Assembly: GCA_035578155.1 (NCBI GenBank)
Contig: JAPWDM010000001.1
Span: 173,190,395 to 173,254,394, forward strand
Reading direction: 5' to 3'
DNA from: Brachynemurus nebulosus
Lineage: Eukaryota; Arthropoda; Insecta; Neuroptera; Myrmeleontidae
Length of the DNA: 64,000 nucleotides
In this document: positions 1 through 10,679 of the stretch, one piece after another
Layout: the number at the start of each line of letters is the position of its first letter
Numbering within the stretch: position 1 is the stretch's first letter
Position numbers and translations under genes: made by a program
Notes under the pieces: generated by a model
Database searches by the model: none
What the model saw: only the letters and a program-made list of their open reading frames with translations
What the model was told of the DNA's origin: nothing

Positions 1-734
1 ACACACAACAGTGCCCCGATTAATTTCTTTAAAATAATTTGATATGCGCAAACAGCGTACGCATGTGGCATCGTGGCAATAAAACAAGGCGCAGGAAAAT
101 AAAACACCGCGACGTATAATAAACAAATAAACATTCAAAACGACACTGTAACGTATCAAAATAACAATAAAATAACACAATATAAGTACGCTACGTACAC
201 TAACATCTGGGTAAAGTGTTTTACTTGCACATATTATTATCTATGAAATTGTAGATGGGCCACAGACATTACAGTTTGTTGAGTTCGCGTTCTGTTCTAA
301 TGTTGTCTCGCCAATAATATGATGGCAATGACCTCCCACCAAACTCAACACAACGTACATACACAGTATTATTATGTTGTGTGTGTGTTTGTAGAGGGAG
401 CTAAGCTCTGCGTGTACGTATAGTGAACGCACACAATCATGATACTATAATACATATTGTTAATATAATATGTATGTAGGTTTATATCAAACGAACAATG
501 AATACAGACTGTAAGAGTTCTCTAATATTATGTTAGAAATGAAAATATACAGTACCACGTCAAAAATATGATGGAATGATTCTTGAATGAATGTGGTGCC
601 AAAAAATTGGTACTAGCTTCTCAAACACTTTTTCCTAAATTTCAAAATTAGTGTTAACGTAAAAGCGTAATTAAACTGGCTTATAAGAATTGACAAATAA
701 ATTAAACACCAATTTTTTTTTTCTTAATATGCAT
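1..734. other. A+T-rich non-coding stretch, no gene seen
   Basis: Only short frames occur and none resembles a known protein. The first 450 bases contain scattered GTGTGTGT/ACACAC and TACGTA motifs but no repeat boundary that I can define. It could be intronic or intergenic. Confidence 0.6.
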
Positions 735-1011
735 GAAAGAAAGTTTTTTTTAATCCAATGAATATGTTTTTAAAAAAATACAACCCAAAAATTTTTATTC
801 ATTAATGTTTTTCTTTTACAAAATGCCGACATCTATATCCAAACAAAGAAATATTAATGACACTAGGAGTTGGAAATCGATATACAAACAGACGTGTAAT
901 ATGAGTAATATGACACATAGAGTGACATCTAGACGTCAAAGTAGGAAACATAGAATGGTTTAAGTATCAGACGTAAATAAAGGATCAAAATACGGTATTC
1001 AACAAAAATTG

Positions 1012-1078
<67 letters not shown>

Positions 1079-1252
1079 CTTTAATTAAGTAAGGAAACAT
1101 TAAATGCATTGAATTTGAATTGAAAAGTAATCATTCTATTAATAATAATTTTTGTTATCAGAGGTTTCTTTCAGAAATAACTTCATACATATATAAATTA
1201 ATGTCAAAACTGTTCGGACGTATGATCGCGTTCCGCTATAGGGACTTTTACG
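735..1252 (+). repeat. Dispersed repeat R1, copy 1, containing an (AT)n array
   Basis: Bases 735-1010 resemble 62507-62885; both contain TTTTTTTTAATCCAATG followed by a block ending near CAAAATACGGTATTC or its counterpart. Bases 1072-1193 resemble 10505-10626 inside the MITE at 10448-10677; both contain TTCTTTAATTAAGTAAGGAAAC and TTATCAGAGGTTTCTTTCAG or close variants. The end near 1230-1252 is a degraded match to that MITE's right terminus. The MITE therefore looks like an internally deleted relative of this larger family. No coding potential is visible. Confidence 0.6.
1018..1076. repeat. (AT)n microsatellite
   Basis: Uninterrupted AT dinucleotides for about 58 bases, inside repeat R1. They separate the part of R1 shared with 62.5 kb from the part shared with 10.5 kb. 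Confidence 0.98.
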
Positions 1253-1972
1253 TTACTTACCTTTTTAAAAAGGGGGAAAATTTAAAAGATTAATTATTTA
1301 ATTTTGTTTTAAGTTGTCAATGATTAATAGTCGAGGAAATGTCTGGCTTTTATTATGTGCTCTTTATACAACAACACACGGTAGAGATTAATTTTTAAGT
1401 GTGTCAAATTTTTTTAACGATTTACTTTTAGGTACTTTCACACAATCTTTTTTTGGCCATTACGTCAATGTCATTCGAAATATCCTTACTGGCCGAAGAA
1501 TTATCCTGAATATATTCCAACAGATTTCAAAATGGACAGTTTTGATACCATATGGTTGCCCCAAAAATGTACTCAAGTTTCTTCGCTTCGAAGTAACTTT
1601 TTTAATTTCTTGACATTCCGTTTAATTCAATTACATTCAACAATTTTAACAATACATACTCCAATCATTCGACTATCATAATCCATTACTTCCCGATTAT
1701 TCACTTCAACAATTCGCCTCAAATCATCTTTTCCGTATGTTTTCACCTTCAAGGGCCAGTTCTAAGAGAGCAATCGGACATTCGTACTCATTGCTGGACC
1801 TGGAGTAAGAAACGTTCGTTATGTTTTCACAAAACCAGCAGACTTTCTTCTTCCCTCTTCATTCTAATTCCGAGCATTTAAAACTTAAAAAGTTACTAGA
1901 TTGTTGCCTGACACCAAAAGTTCATATAACTGTCATTTCGAAGGACATTATTTTTTCTTTTTTTGGTTAGAA
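1253..1972. other. Non-coding stretch, no gene seen
   Basis: A+T-rich sequence without long frames. A 70-codon frame at 1401-1613 has no recognisable domain and is probably chance. No repeat ends were recognised. Confidence 0.55.
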
Positions 1973-2260
1973 CAGGGGTTTCCAAACTGTAAGCCGCGAG
2001 AAAATGTTGAAAGATTTTGCTCGTCAGTTATAATATTTCATCAAGAAGACGAAAGAAATATGGAAAATTACGACTGTTGATTCTTACGAAATTTTCGGAG
2101 CTAAAGGGTGCCGCCGTAAATGATTTGTACCTTGACTTTTTTCGAGGTAGTGTGATAGAAAACACACTTAAATCTATAATGTATAATGTATGTGTGTGTA
2201 CTTAAATATATAATGTATATGATCAGGATCACTCAAATAAACGAATCGATTACATGACGT
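1973..2260 (+). mobile_element. hAT-like 5' terminus (solo fragment)
   Basis: CAGGGGTTTCCAAACTG at 1973 has the CAGNG start and the 'TTTCCAAACT' string common at hAT (Charlie-like) ends, followed by GCCGCGAG. No matching CCCTG right end is visible before the next element at 2269, so this is a fragment or has decayed. The assignment rests on the terminus only. Confidence 0.35.
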
Positions 2261-2581
2261 CATATTAACACTTTCAGCGCCACGGCTTCGGCATCCGAAA
2301 ATAATTAAAACAATAGCAGAGGCCGATCGCGAACAATGCTTAATTGATTACGCATTGTGTATGTGTGCGATGTTACCACACCGATGTGTATATACTCAAC
2401 TCACACAAACACCAACACCAACACACACTACTCTCTTGGTTTCGATAAAAAATTTTAGAATAAACAATATAAAAACTAAAAGTATTTGTTTGCCTTTTTT
2501 ATTTATTTTTACCAGTTTGTGATTTCAACTTTCTGTAATTGCCTAATTGATTTGAATGTGTTTGAATGTCAAATATATGTA

Positions 2582-3890
2582 TGTACTGTATTACAACTCT
2601 AAGAAAAAAGTAAAGGTAATAAAATTTTGAAAAAAATATGATTGGTTAAAAAAGATAACAAGGATAAAAAAGCAGCTTGTACAGTGACAGTTTAATTTAC
2701 TTATCTCTCTCACACAAAAATGTGACAAACTGAGTCGGATTTACATAGCTAAAAAAAAAACTTCATAATTCAAAAAGTTAAATGAATGTATATAATTTCT
2801 AAACTATTGATTTAGATTATAATTTAACATTTTTAAATCGTATTTTGTATTGCCATATTCTATTTTGAATTGAAAAATAATATTTTTATGAATGTTGCTG
2901 CAAGGGGGCAGTTTCGTACTGAAAATAGTATTTTACTATATAAGGTCGGTAAGTTGCTTTTACTGATCGAGAAAATGTTGCGAAAACGAGACCCGTAGGG
3001 TCGAGTTTTTGCAATTTTCGAGATCAGTAAATGCACTTAACGAATCGTGTATTGTATAATATTTTTTGCACGATCGATTTAAAATAACTAAAGAATAAAA
3101 ATATGTTAGATAAAAAATAAAATTCGGATAATATAGGTGAAATTTATATCTCTATGTTATGACAGAGAATGCCATGAATAAATATTATAAATATTCATAA
3201 CAACTAATACGAATCTTTGTAGTGACAATTGACAACTATATTTGTAAATAAAAAATTAAGTGTCAATATTTCACTGGCGTAAATATTTTTTTTTTTGAAT
3301 TTCCTATTAAAAAAATTGAGGAAAATAGTTTATTAAACTATAATATTAGTGATAATAATGAAATTGATGAAGCATTTTATTTTTGGCTGCAAATTTATTC
3401 TCGTAAAATGAAAGGAAGATTATGAAAACCACAGAAAATTTTAATGATTGAACGACCTTCTGAAATGTCAATAAAATAAGAAGATAAATGTCAATAAAAT
3501 AAGAAGATTAATGCCAACAATAATAATAATAATAATGTGCAAGCTAGTGAAAATTTTCATATTAATCGATTTATTTTCCTAATTGTTCAAATTGTACTTT
3601 TAATTTCAATATAAATAAACAATTACAATCATTTTTGAGCTAATTTCACTTACCACACTCCTATTAACTTACCACGCATCTATTTCACTTACCGCACTGT
3701 TATTTTTTGGTTTCCATGGATATAAACAAACGTTCGGGAAATGTAACTTACCAGCATTGTCAACAGCATCGGTAAATGCATGAAAATACACGATCGTGCA
3801 AAATAATTTATTTCATTTTTTGCTATAGTGTAAATCCAACTTGTAAAATTTTATTACGTTTACTTTTTTCTTAGAGTTGTAGGATAGTAC
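2582..3890. mobile_element. Nested TIR element inside TTAA-1 copy 1
   Basis: Left end near 2584-2617 and right end near 3855-3889 are inverted repeats of about 32 bases sharing ACAACTCTAAGAAAAAAGTA. Comparison with the undisturbed copy at 34.5 kb shows extra sequence here between about 2568 and 3894, which supports insertion independently of the TIRs. No transposase frame is visible. The target duplication is unclear, so the superfamily is not assigned. It carries the hairpin at 2936-3064. Confidence 0.65.
2936..3064. repeat. Long imperfect hairpin with CpG-containing loop
   Basis: The arms pair around 2950-3039: TAAGTTGCTTTTACTGATC against GATCAGTAAATGCACTTA. The centre is a GACCCGTAGGGTC palindrome. 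The flank carries TATTGTATAATATT, similar to the edges of the hairpin at 39600-39734. Related half-sites (CACGATCGTGCAAAATAA) recur near 3790-3812. Confidence 0.75.
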
Positions 3891-4084
3891 GTACGTATCA
3901 CATATATGTATACATGTTGAGTTATTATGTATTTGTTTATATAAAGTTTCTTTAAAAATATTTTCGGCTTCCGGGGAAGTTTACTGTGAAAGTGCTCGGG
4001 CCTCATAGTGTTAATGTTCTCTATGTATTGTATATTATGTATGACTGTGTATATGTAGTTAATAATAATAATAATGGGTAAAAC

Positions 4085-4087
<3 letters not shown>

Positions 4088-4171
<84 letters not shown>
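4088..4171. repeat. (AT)n microsatellite
   Basis: About 84 bases of uninterrupted AT dinucleotides, followed by a short (ATT)n tract at 4217-4242. On the minus strand it creates a spurious Tyr-Ile repeat frame. Confidence 0.98.
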
Positions 4172-4174
<3 letters not shown>

Positions 4175-4508
4175 CCTTTGACGTTTTGTATACCTGAAAA
4201 GGTCTTTACACAAATAAATTATTATTATTATTATTATTATATATCAGAAGAATTAATCGGCTGCTATACAACATGCAATTAAATCAAATTAATCTTTTTT
4301 TTTATCGGTCACAGTTACTACATAAATGTGTTAAATGTACATTAACATGCCTTTTTATTTGTGTTTTTACAGTAAATTAAAGGACAAGTACATAAAGAAA
4401 TTTCAACACTAATTAATCATAACCTAATTTTCTACATTATTTTATTAAAAAAAACTTCGAAATTACCTAACTTCGGAAAATGATTGAAATATTGACATCT
4501 GTGCGAAT

Positions 4509-4590
4509 ATTAACACCTTCATGTGATAGCCAGAACAATCGTAGAGACTGATCGCGATCAATGATCACATGCTACCGTGGACGGGTATTG
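4509..4590 (+). mobile_element. TTAA-1 family end fragment, copy 3
   Basis: TTAACACCTTCATGTG followed by AACAATCGTAGAG and GATCGCGATCAATGAT parallels the left ends at 2265 and 34190 (TTAACACTTTC, then CGCAGAGGCC, then GATCGCGATCAATGAT). Only the terminal 80 bases are recognisable. Confidence 0.45.
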
Positions 4591-4657
4591 GTAATATAGG
4601 TCACACATTTATAATTCTACATGTTTGCTATGTTTGTATTAACTTATTGGTGTACGC

Positions 4658-5255
4658 CAGCGGTTTCCAAACTTTGTGCACTAAGCCCCCCCCCATAAAA
4701 AATTTTACCTCTGCCGCCCCCCTCTTAAAAAATTTATAAACCATTCGTAAATTATATTTTTATGAAACTAAGAAAAAAATCATATTCTTGGCTGACGACA
4801 GGTCTATACGACACTTGAGAGGAAATCATTGATCAGAAACGTATTCGATACTTACGCGCTAAAATGACTTTGATCGCTTGAGAATTGTTATTGTTAAAAT
4901 ATTACGTACAGTAGCGAGCAGAAAAATCAGTGGTAACGGGTTACAAAGCTTTTTTTTAGCAAAAAAACCTAATTTATTTCAACTTTTGGAAATTTTGTGC
5001 TTGAACAAACGGATTTAAAAAAAATGAAATTTCAGCTTTTGATAATGTTTTAAACAAAAAATTTTGATTTTTGATAAAAATTTTCGTGTTTTTCGTTGAT
5101 TTTCAACTCGTAAAATGAGATGTAATGAACGGAAAAAGTAATTTTTAAGAAGACTCCGCAGAGATTTTTTAAGAAAACTCCGCATTGTTCGAAAACTTAT
5201 ACTGCTTGGCGGGCCGCATGAAACCTTGCAAAGGGCCGCAGGTTGCCGACCCCTG
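4658..5255 (+). mobile_element. hAT-like non-autonomous element (Charlie-like ends)
   Basis: The left end CAGCGGTTTCCAAACTTTG and right end GGTTGCCGACCCCTG (reverse complement CAGGGGTCGGCAACC) are typical of hAT Charlie-type termini, and the right side carries GGGCCGCATG/GGGCCGCAGG blocks. Candidate 8-bp target copies are GTGTACGC (4650-4657) and GCGTAGAC (5256-5263), which agree at 5 of 8 positions, so the insertion looks old. Frames over 5169-5421 on both strands are shadows. Confidence 0.6.
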
Positions 5256-5605
5256 GCGTAGACGATACTGCTCTCTTATTTCATACACACATTTAGTTAT
5301 AATTTCGTCAAAAAAAATTGAAGAAATAATTAATCGTATTTTTGAAAGCCTCAAGCGGCGGCTAACATTAAATAATACAAAATTACAAAATTTCATTATT
5401 TTGCAATATCTCGTCGTATAGTTAGGTATTATTACTATTGGTGTTATTTGTCGGTATTTAAAATTTGTACAATTTGTATCAATGTTAAAATTAATAGCTG
5501 TGTGAGAGGTTGTCCACAGTTCGTTAATGAGATCATTAATTACAGTTTAATTTGAATGCTATACGTCCTAATGTAACATTTTCCAAGTATAAATATACAT
5601 ACCTA
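5256..5605. other. Non-coding stretch, no gene seen
   Basis: A+T-rich sequence between the hAT relic and the pogo-like element. No repeats or motifs were recognised. Confidence 0.55.
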
Positions 5606-5607
5606 TA

Positions 5608-6707
5608 CCGTAAAACCTCTGATTACAGACACCTTTCTTAACCGGACCCCTCCTATAGCCGGACAAATTTTTGATGATCGTGGCATGCCATATTCAAACC
5701 AATATTAAAACCAATACATTCAGCACTCTCTAAACACTTTCATTGCCAAGCTAAAAATATAGACTTTTTGAGATGGAAAGCTAAAATATAGACTTTTTGA
5801 GAAACAAATATTTTATGTTAAGCAAGTAGATTCTTATATTTGTTACGCGATTGGTCATATTGTTAAGTAGCCGCGTGATCGGCAATAAAAGTGTTAAGCG
5901 GGCCTTCTGTTGTAACCAGACGCGGATACAATATTTTTTGACAAAGACCTATTATTATTAATACATTAACCTCCATTAACCGGACGCAAGTACGTCTAGT
6001 GCGATGTACATCTATATGGGTTCGGTATAATTGTTCATGTTTTAACTTGTTAACAATGATTTTAAAGCCGGTTCTACACGATGCTACGAACGTTTCTTCC
6101 AACGTTCGATCGAACGTTTGATGCAAGTAAGTTCGACAGTTGGTACTGCGAATGTTCCTGCTACACGGTGAATCAAATGTTTGATCCAATTCATATGATG
6201 ATGATGTTGGTACCACGTGGTACAAACGTTTATTCAGTGGACGAGGATGTCATCTATCTGATGTTATCTCTAATGTCATCCACTGATGTTGTCTCTCTTT
6301 ATATGAACGAGCCGTGTAGTCGTTGAGTCGAACCAACGAACACTATCCTTCAAACGTTCGAAGCATCCCTTTGACTCGGTGCAAGAATACCGACATCAGC
6401 TGGAACATGGCCAAATGCGAACGTTCGACGCTCGACATTGGATGATTGGAAACGTCCAATGTTGGAAGGTGTTCGTAGCATCGTGTAGAACCGGCTTAAT
6501 GTGATAATGATTTAAAAACGTTATATTTTTGTAAAAGTAAACTAAATTCGTTCATAAGATTGATTTGAATTAAAAAATTAAAAAATTTTTACATAAAAAT
6601 TAGTTATGAATGCTATTATTTATTCTGCCCCTGTCAAGCGGACACCTCTATTAGCCACACACAAATTTTTGCGTGATACTGCTGTCCGGTTAACAGAGGT
6701 TCTACTG
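5608..6707 (+). mobile_element. pogo/Tigger-like non-autonomous element
   Basis: TA duplications lie at 5606-5607 and 6708-6709. The left end CCGTAAAACCTCTG and the right end (reverse complement CAGTAGAACCTCTGTTAACC) match the well-known pogo/Tigger style of terminus with a CCGGACA string inside (5645-5670 and 6680-6690). No transposase is left. It hosts the PIF/Harbinger MITE at 6066-6496. A lone right end of the same family lies at 26925-26965. Confidence 0.75.
6066..6496. mobile_element. PIF/Harbinger-like MITE nested in the pogo-like element
   Basis: Terminal inverted repeats AGCCGGTTCTACACGATGCT and its reverse complement at the right end are essentially exact for about 26 bases. The 3-bp target copy TAA occurs at 6063-6065 and 6497-6499, as expected for PIF/Harbinger. 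The interior carries many GAACGTTCGA-like palindromic motifs. Frames on both strands here (5863-6326) are produced by this MITE and are not genes. Confidence 0.82.
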
Positions 6708-7086
6708 TAGATACATTTTAAGTCCAGTTGGATTGATGAATGTGCCAGAGTTGTACATATATGACTGTAACATATGCGTGTGTAATCAAACCGGTTATCA
6801 ACGGCACTACAATTATGTGACTCTGACTCGTAACCATAGACAAAGAGAGAGTGTCGCTCTTATTCATTCCAATCAATAAAAACAATTTTTTATAGATAAA
6901 CACTGAACGAAGAGATAATTGTTTACATTTGTTTATCATTTATTTTCCAGCGCTTTCACCAATGTATTTTGTTAAAAGAAAAGTACACGTTAATGTCGAA
7001 TTACACTTTTGGATAAAAGACAGATTGCATGAATTCATATAGGACTTCATTGTTCGAACTAAGAAATCATAAAAATTAAATTTATG
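6708..7086. other. Non-coding stretch, no gene seen
   Basis: Short spacer between two transposons. The 73-codon minus-strand frame at 6718-6939 has no recognisable domain. Confidence 0.5.
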
Positions 7087-7088
7087 TA

Positions 7089-7898
7089 GGGGGAAGGCTT
7101 AATGAATGGGACATTTTTCTTAAAAATCGCCTTAACTTCAAAACCAAGTAATCAAATATTTTAATTCTTGCGGCATAAGATACTTCAAACATTACTTCAT
7201 ATTTTAAACTAAAAAAAAATTTATTCTTTTTAAATAATAGTAAATTTTTTTGTTTGAAACAAATGGAATTTTTGTAACATTCAGTAATTTTATTCTCATT
7301 GAATGAGACAAAAAGAATATTGAATGCTGGGACATATGTAATACAATGTAAAATTCATGCGGTTTATACAGGTTAGTAAAAATATGGAAATGGTCAAAAA
7401 TCTCAGCGGGCAAGCATTTTTGAGATAAATGATGAGGACAAAAGTCTCAGCATTTTTCACGGCGCATCCGATGGTGACCTTAATTTTGAGGTCAAGGTCA
7501 AAATTCAAGGTCATATTCATAATGTCCCATTCAATATTCCTTGTCAAGTAACAAGTTAAAGTCTAGAAATAAAAAGTATACATAGCCTCAATGCGCAAAC
7601 AATACTTATTTAATTATAGTCTATACTAAGCAGTTTAATAATCAACTAATACAATTAATCTAAGCATAATAGTTATCATAGAATATTTAGTAATTTATAA
7701 AAAATAAAAGTTACGTTTTTCTATTTAAAATCGTATTTCCTAATTTTTGTTGAAACAAACGGAAAATCGTTAGCACATATATCGCAGTTGTATAAAAGAC
7801 ACCTAATGACTGTAATACAAATTTCCATTAAAGGTTCCTTGTTAGCTAAAACTCATTTGTCCCATTCAATAATCGTCCCATTCATTAAGCCTCTCCCC
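7089..7898. mobile_element. TA-flanked MITE (Tc1/mariner-like), GGGGGAAGG family
   Basis: TA lies at 7087-7088 and 7899-7900. The left end GGGGGAAGGCTTAATGAATG and the reverse complement of the right end, GGGGAGAGGCTTAATGAATG, agree over about 24 bases apart from the first few. The motif GAATGGGAC or its complement recurs inside (near 7317, 7523, 7862 and 7874), resembling repeated transposase-binding sites. A related terminus, TAGGGGAGAGTTGG, stands alone at 8034. Confidence 0.8.
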
Positions 7899-7900
7899 TA

Positions 7901-8602
7901 TATGCAAAATTGTACACATTTTTGTTTTTCAACTTACGTTCATACGTGTAAAGATACGTTTATTTGCAAAATTGTACACATTTTTAGGATTTCGTAATTC
8001 GAACAACGAAATTCTACATGAATTCGTGAATATAGGGGAGAGTTGGTATGAAACGGACACGTATTCAAAGGAATTCGATCCTGATTTTAAACTGTTATTC
8101 TTCTAAATATTTTTGTGCTCCGAAGTAATTTTTTTGTAATTTTTTTCAAATTTTTTTGATTTTACTGAACTGTTTATCACTTTATATCATCAGGCATTCA
8201 TTTAATTACAGAAAAACATTAGGTCAGATATTTTAATATATAAAATTGCAACTTTAGAGGTTTATTTTTTTAAATTGTATGTAATATTTATGAAAGGAAC
8301 ACAGCCAATGGTTATGAAAAGGACTTTTGTAAGTGCCAATTTTCAAATGAATTATCTTTAAGAAACAGAAATGTAGGATTATTGACTTACAATTTATTAG
8401 CTTATTTAAATACTCAAATGTCATAGAAAATTTTAATAATTAAGTAAAAAAAAATTCTTTTTAATTATTTAAAATAAACGCAAATCAAAACTATTAGTAC
8501 CATTAAGAATAAACATTCATTTATTAGTAATAAATTTTGTTGACAGAGTCACAGTTCTGAAAACTTACCAATTTACAAAAGTACGTTTCTTTCTGTTTGT
8601 TT
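7901..8602. other. Non-coding stretch with one solo TA-type terminus
   Basis: Contains TAGGGGAGAGTTGGTATG at 8034, similar to the ends of the elements at 7089 and 45144, without a convincing partner. The rest is A+T-rich with no gene seen. Confidence 0.5.
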
Positions 8603-8606
8603 TTAA

Positions 8607-9155
8607 GGGGACTCACCAGTCCAGAAATATCAAAAAATCGATGTTTTTGCATTTTCTTATAGCTATACTTATCAGAAATCATTTTAAACGCGTTTTTCTC
8701 GCAATGACTTTTTTCGACACCTGTGTGAAGATTATTCTAAATCTATTCATCCAAATTAGCTCAAATTTGGACAGAATATTTACAACACATTTCGCTATTG
8801 GCTAAACCACAACCAGATTTTCTGAATAAAATATGGCGATTTTATGGCCATTGTAATCCCAAAAAAATGGTAGAATTTCAGAATTTTTTTTAAACTGCCG
8901 CCATTTCGTTTCTATACATGCAAAATTGCTGATTCTAGTTCCGCCAATAACCATACTCACATAGATTAAGATTTTTTTTTACTTTTTTCTTTCAGATGCT
9001 TCTGAGCTTCAAAATCTTGTCACAAGTGGAAGCACCTTATTTCTATAGTTAGTAAAAGAACTGATATCATTTGTTGATTGTTTTCATTGTCCAATTTATC
9101 TAAAAAAATTCGTGAAAAAACCTGTTTTTTTCGATCGCTGGACTGGTGAGACTCC
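8607..9155. mobile_element. TTAA-flanked MITE (piggyBac- or Kolobok-like)
   Basis: Perfect TTAA at 8603-8606 and 9156-9159. TIRs are GGGGACTCACCAGTCCAG and the reverse complement of CTGGACTGGTGAGACTCC. Length is 549 bases with no coding frame. The terminal GGGGAC, then AC(C/T)AGT, is similar to the TTAA MITE at 49748-50397, suggesting related families. Confidence 0.82.
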
Positions 9156-9159
9156 TTAA

Positions 9160-9893
9160 GCTAATAATAACATATTTTAAGAATAGCCCCTATACCAGCT
9201 GTAATAGTTATGGCTGAGTTAAACTAAGGTTCTAATCTGGAGTAAAAATGTACTTAGGTATCTTAGATCTTACTCTAACCACTGAGGAACCCTGATTTAA
9301 TGCGTGTCCAACATGGAAGAGGCGAATTTAAAAAAAAATTCATGATATTCACAAATTATTACTTCAAAAAGTTCAATTAATTGAAAAAACTACCTACATA
9401 ATGAACTACACAAATTAAACTACTATTATTGCAATTACTTATCTTTCAAAAGTACCTACTAGTACTGACCTTATAAAATACAAGTAAAAAAAAAAATTAT
9501 ATAATCTTTCCATTAACCAGAGAAAATTACCATCCGTTGATTGTTTACCTACCCACGCCACGTAGGAAATATAAGAGAAGAGATACCTAAATAATTTTTA
9601 TCTCAAATGAATTCTTGTAAAAATATTAATATTTTTCGTATTTACATCTTTTATGTAGGTTGGTTTTTATTATATTTTTAATACATACTTATAATTATGT
9701 GCGTATACAGCATGTAGGTATCACTTTTTAATAATTTTATTATTAAATACGGAGGTTTAAAAGGTTTCCTAATTAAACTGTCCAATTAAACAAATCTCGC
9801 GCACCAAGGGTTCCGTACAATATGAAAATAAACACAATTCGAGAAAAACTGACTTTATTCATCGGTTTTTGCTGAGGAATGTACGCTAAATAA
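9160..9893. other. Non-coding stretch, no gene seen
   Basis: A+T-rich sequence upstream of hairpin repeat copy A. No repeat ends were recognised. Confidence 0.5.
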
Positions 9894-10383
9894 TAGTATA
9901 TTGTGCAATAAGTGCGGGAGATTGTCGATTGCCCGCGAAAGCGAAGTTGAGCGCACGAACGTAATGAGTGCGCTCATTCGCTTGAGTGAGTAATCGACAA
10001 TCCCGCACGAGTTGCACAAACTATTTTTTATTACGAATTTGACATACCTACTTTTTTCTATTATTATTACTATTTTTGACATTTTTATTACTTTTTAAAA
10101 TAATAATTTTGAGTGTTTGCCTTTTTTTTAATCACATATTGTTTAAATTATTTTGTTGGTGGTTTCGATAGGAATAATTATGAAATATTTATTAAATGAA
10201 AAATCAAGAAGCGGCTTTGTGTGTTTTGATTAAATTTTGCGTGTTTTATTGTCAATTTGCGTGTGGAAAGTTTACTTCCCGCACGCAAAAAAGTATGTGG
10301 GAAGAGTACAGTGGGCAAACGGCTATTTTGCGTACAGAAATGTGTGCGCCAAGTTAGTACTTCTCCCGCATGAGTAATAAAAA
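9894..10383 (+). repeat. Hairpin-headed repeat (HP family), copy A
   Basis: Bases 9894-10023 form a near-perfect 130-base hairpin: AGTATATTGTGCAATAAG at one side pairs with the GTTGCACA...CTA side, and the centre has GCGCACGAACGTA/TGAGTGCGCTC. After about 200 A+T-rich bases come GCGTGTTTTGATTAAATTTT, a shorter GCGTGTGGAAAGT hairpin, and the 3' end CTTCTCCCGCATGAGTAATA. Four other copies occur at 11895, 38814, 55039 and 57832. No coding frame spans the copies, and the superfamily is unknown. Confidence 0.85.
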
Positions 10384-10447
10384 ATTATATAATTACCGCT
10401 GACCCGTTGTTTATCATGATTGCTACCGTAACTACTATTTATCAGTA

Positions 10448-10677
10448 GGGTAAAAGCCCCCTTTGTGGAACGGTATCTAATACTGGAACAGTTTTGACAT
10501 TTACATATTTATTTCTTTAATTAAGTAAGGAAACTTTAAATGCGAGGTGAATTTAAATTGAAAAACAATCATTCTATTAATAATAAATTTTGTTATCAGA
10601 CGTTTCTTTCAGAAATGACTTCATTAATATGTACATGTTCATAATTAGATACCGTTCCACAAAGGGGGCTTTTACCC
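10448..10677. mobile_element. TA-flanked palindromic MITE
   Basis: TA lies at 10446-10447 and 10678-10679. The 34-base TIRs are exact, starting GGGTAAAAGCCCCCTTTGTG. The interior (10505-10626) is shared with the repeat at 1072-1193. Length is 230 bases. Nearly identical arms imply recent activity or gene conversion. Confidence 0.85.
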
Positions 10678-10679
10678 TA

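Larger units (their letters stand above)
2269..4010 (+). mobile_element. TTAA-flanked (piggyBac-like) element, family TTAA-1, copy 1
   Basis: Flanked by TTAA at 2265-2268 and 4011-4014. The left end CACTTTCAGCGCC and the reverse complement of the right end, CACTATGAGGCCC, match at 9 of 13 positions. Bases 2266-2500 are nearly the same as 34191-34450, including the block CGGCTTCGGCATCCGAAAAT and a GCGATGTTACCACACCGATG string. On the minus strand, the remnants at about 2500-2568 and 3894-3990 align with two adjacent parts of the frame at 34449-34682, so an original coding segment has been split by the insertion at 2582-3890. piggyBac is the best-known TTAA class; Kolobok also uses TTAA and cannot be excluded. 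Confidence 0.6.

Noticed and set aside
3860..4213. Minus-strand frame with a long Tyr-Ile repeat
   Set aside because: Produced by the (AT)n tract; the same artefact occurs at 23414-23794.
8034..9194. TA element starting TAGGGGAGAGTTGG and ending near AGCCCCTATACC
   Set aside because: Only the first few bases agree between the two ends; pairing is no better than expected by chance.
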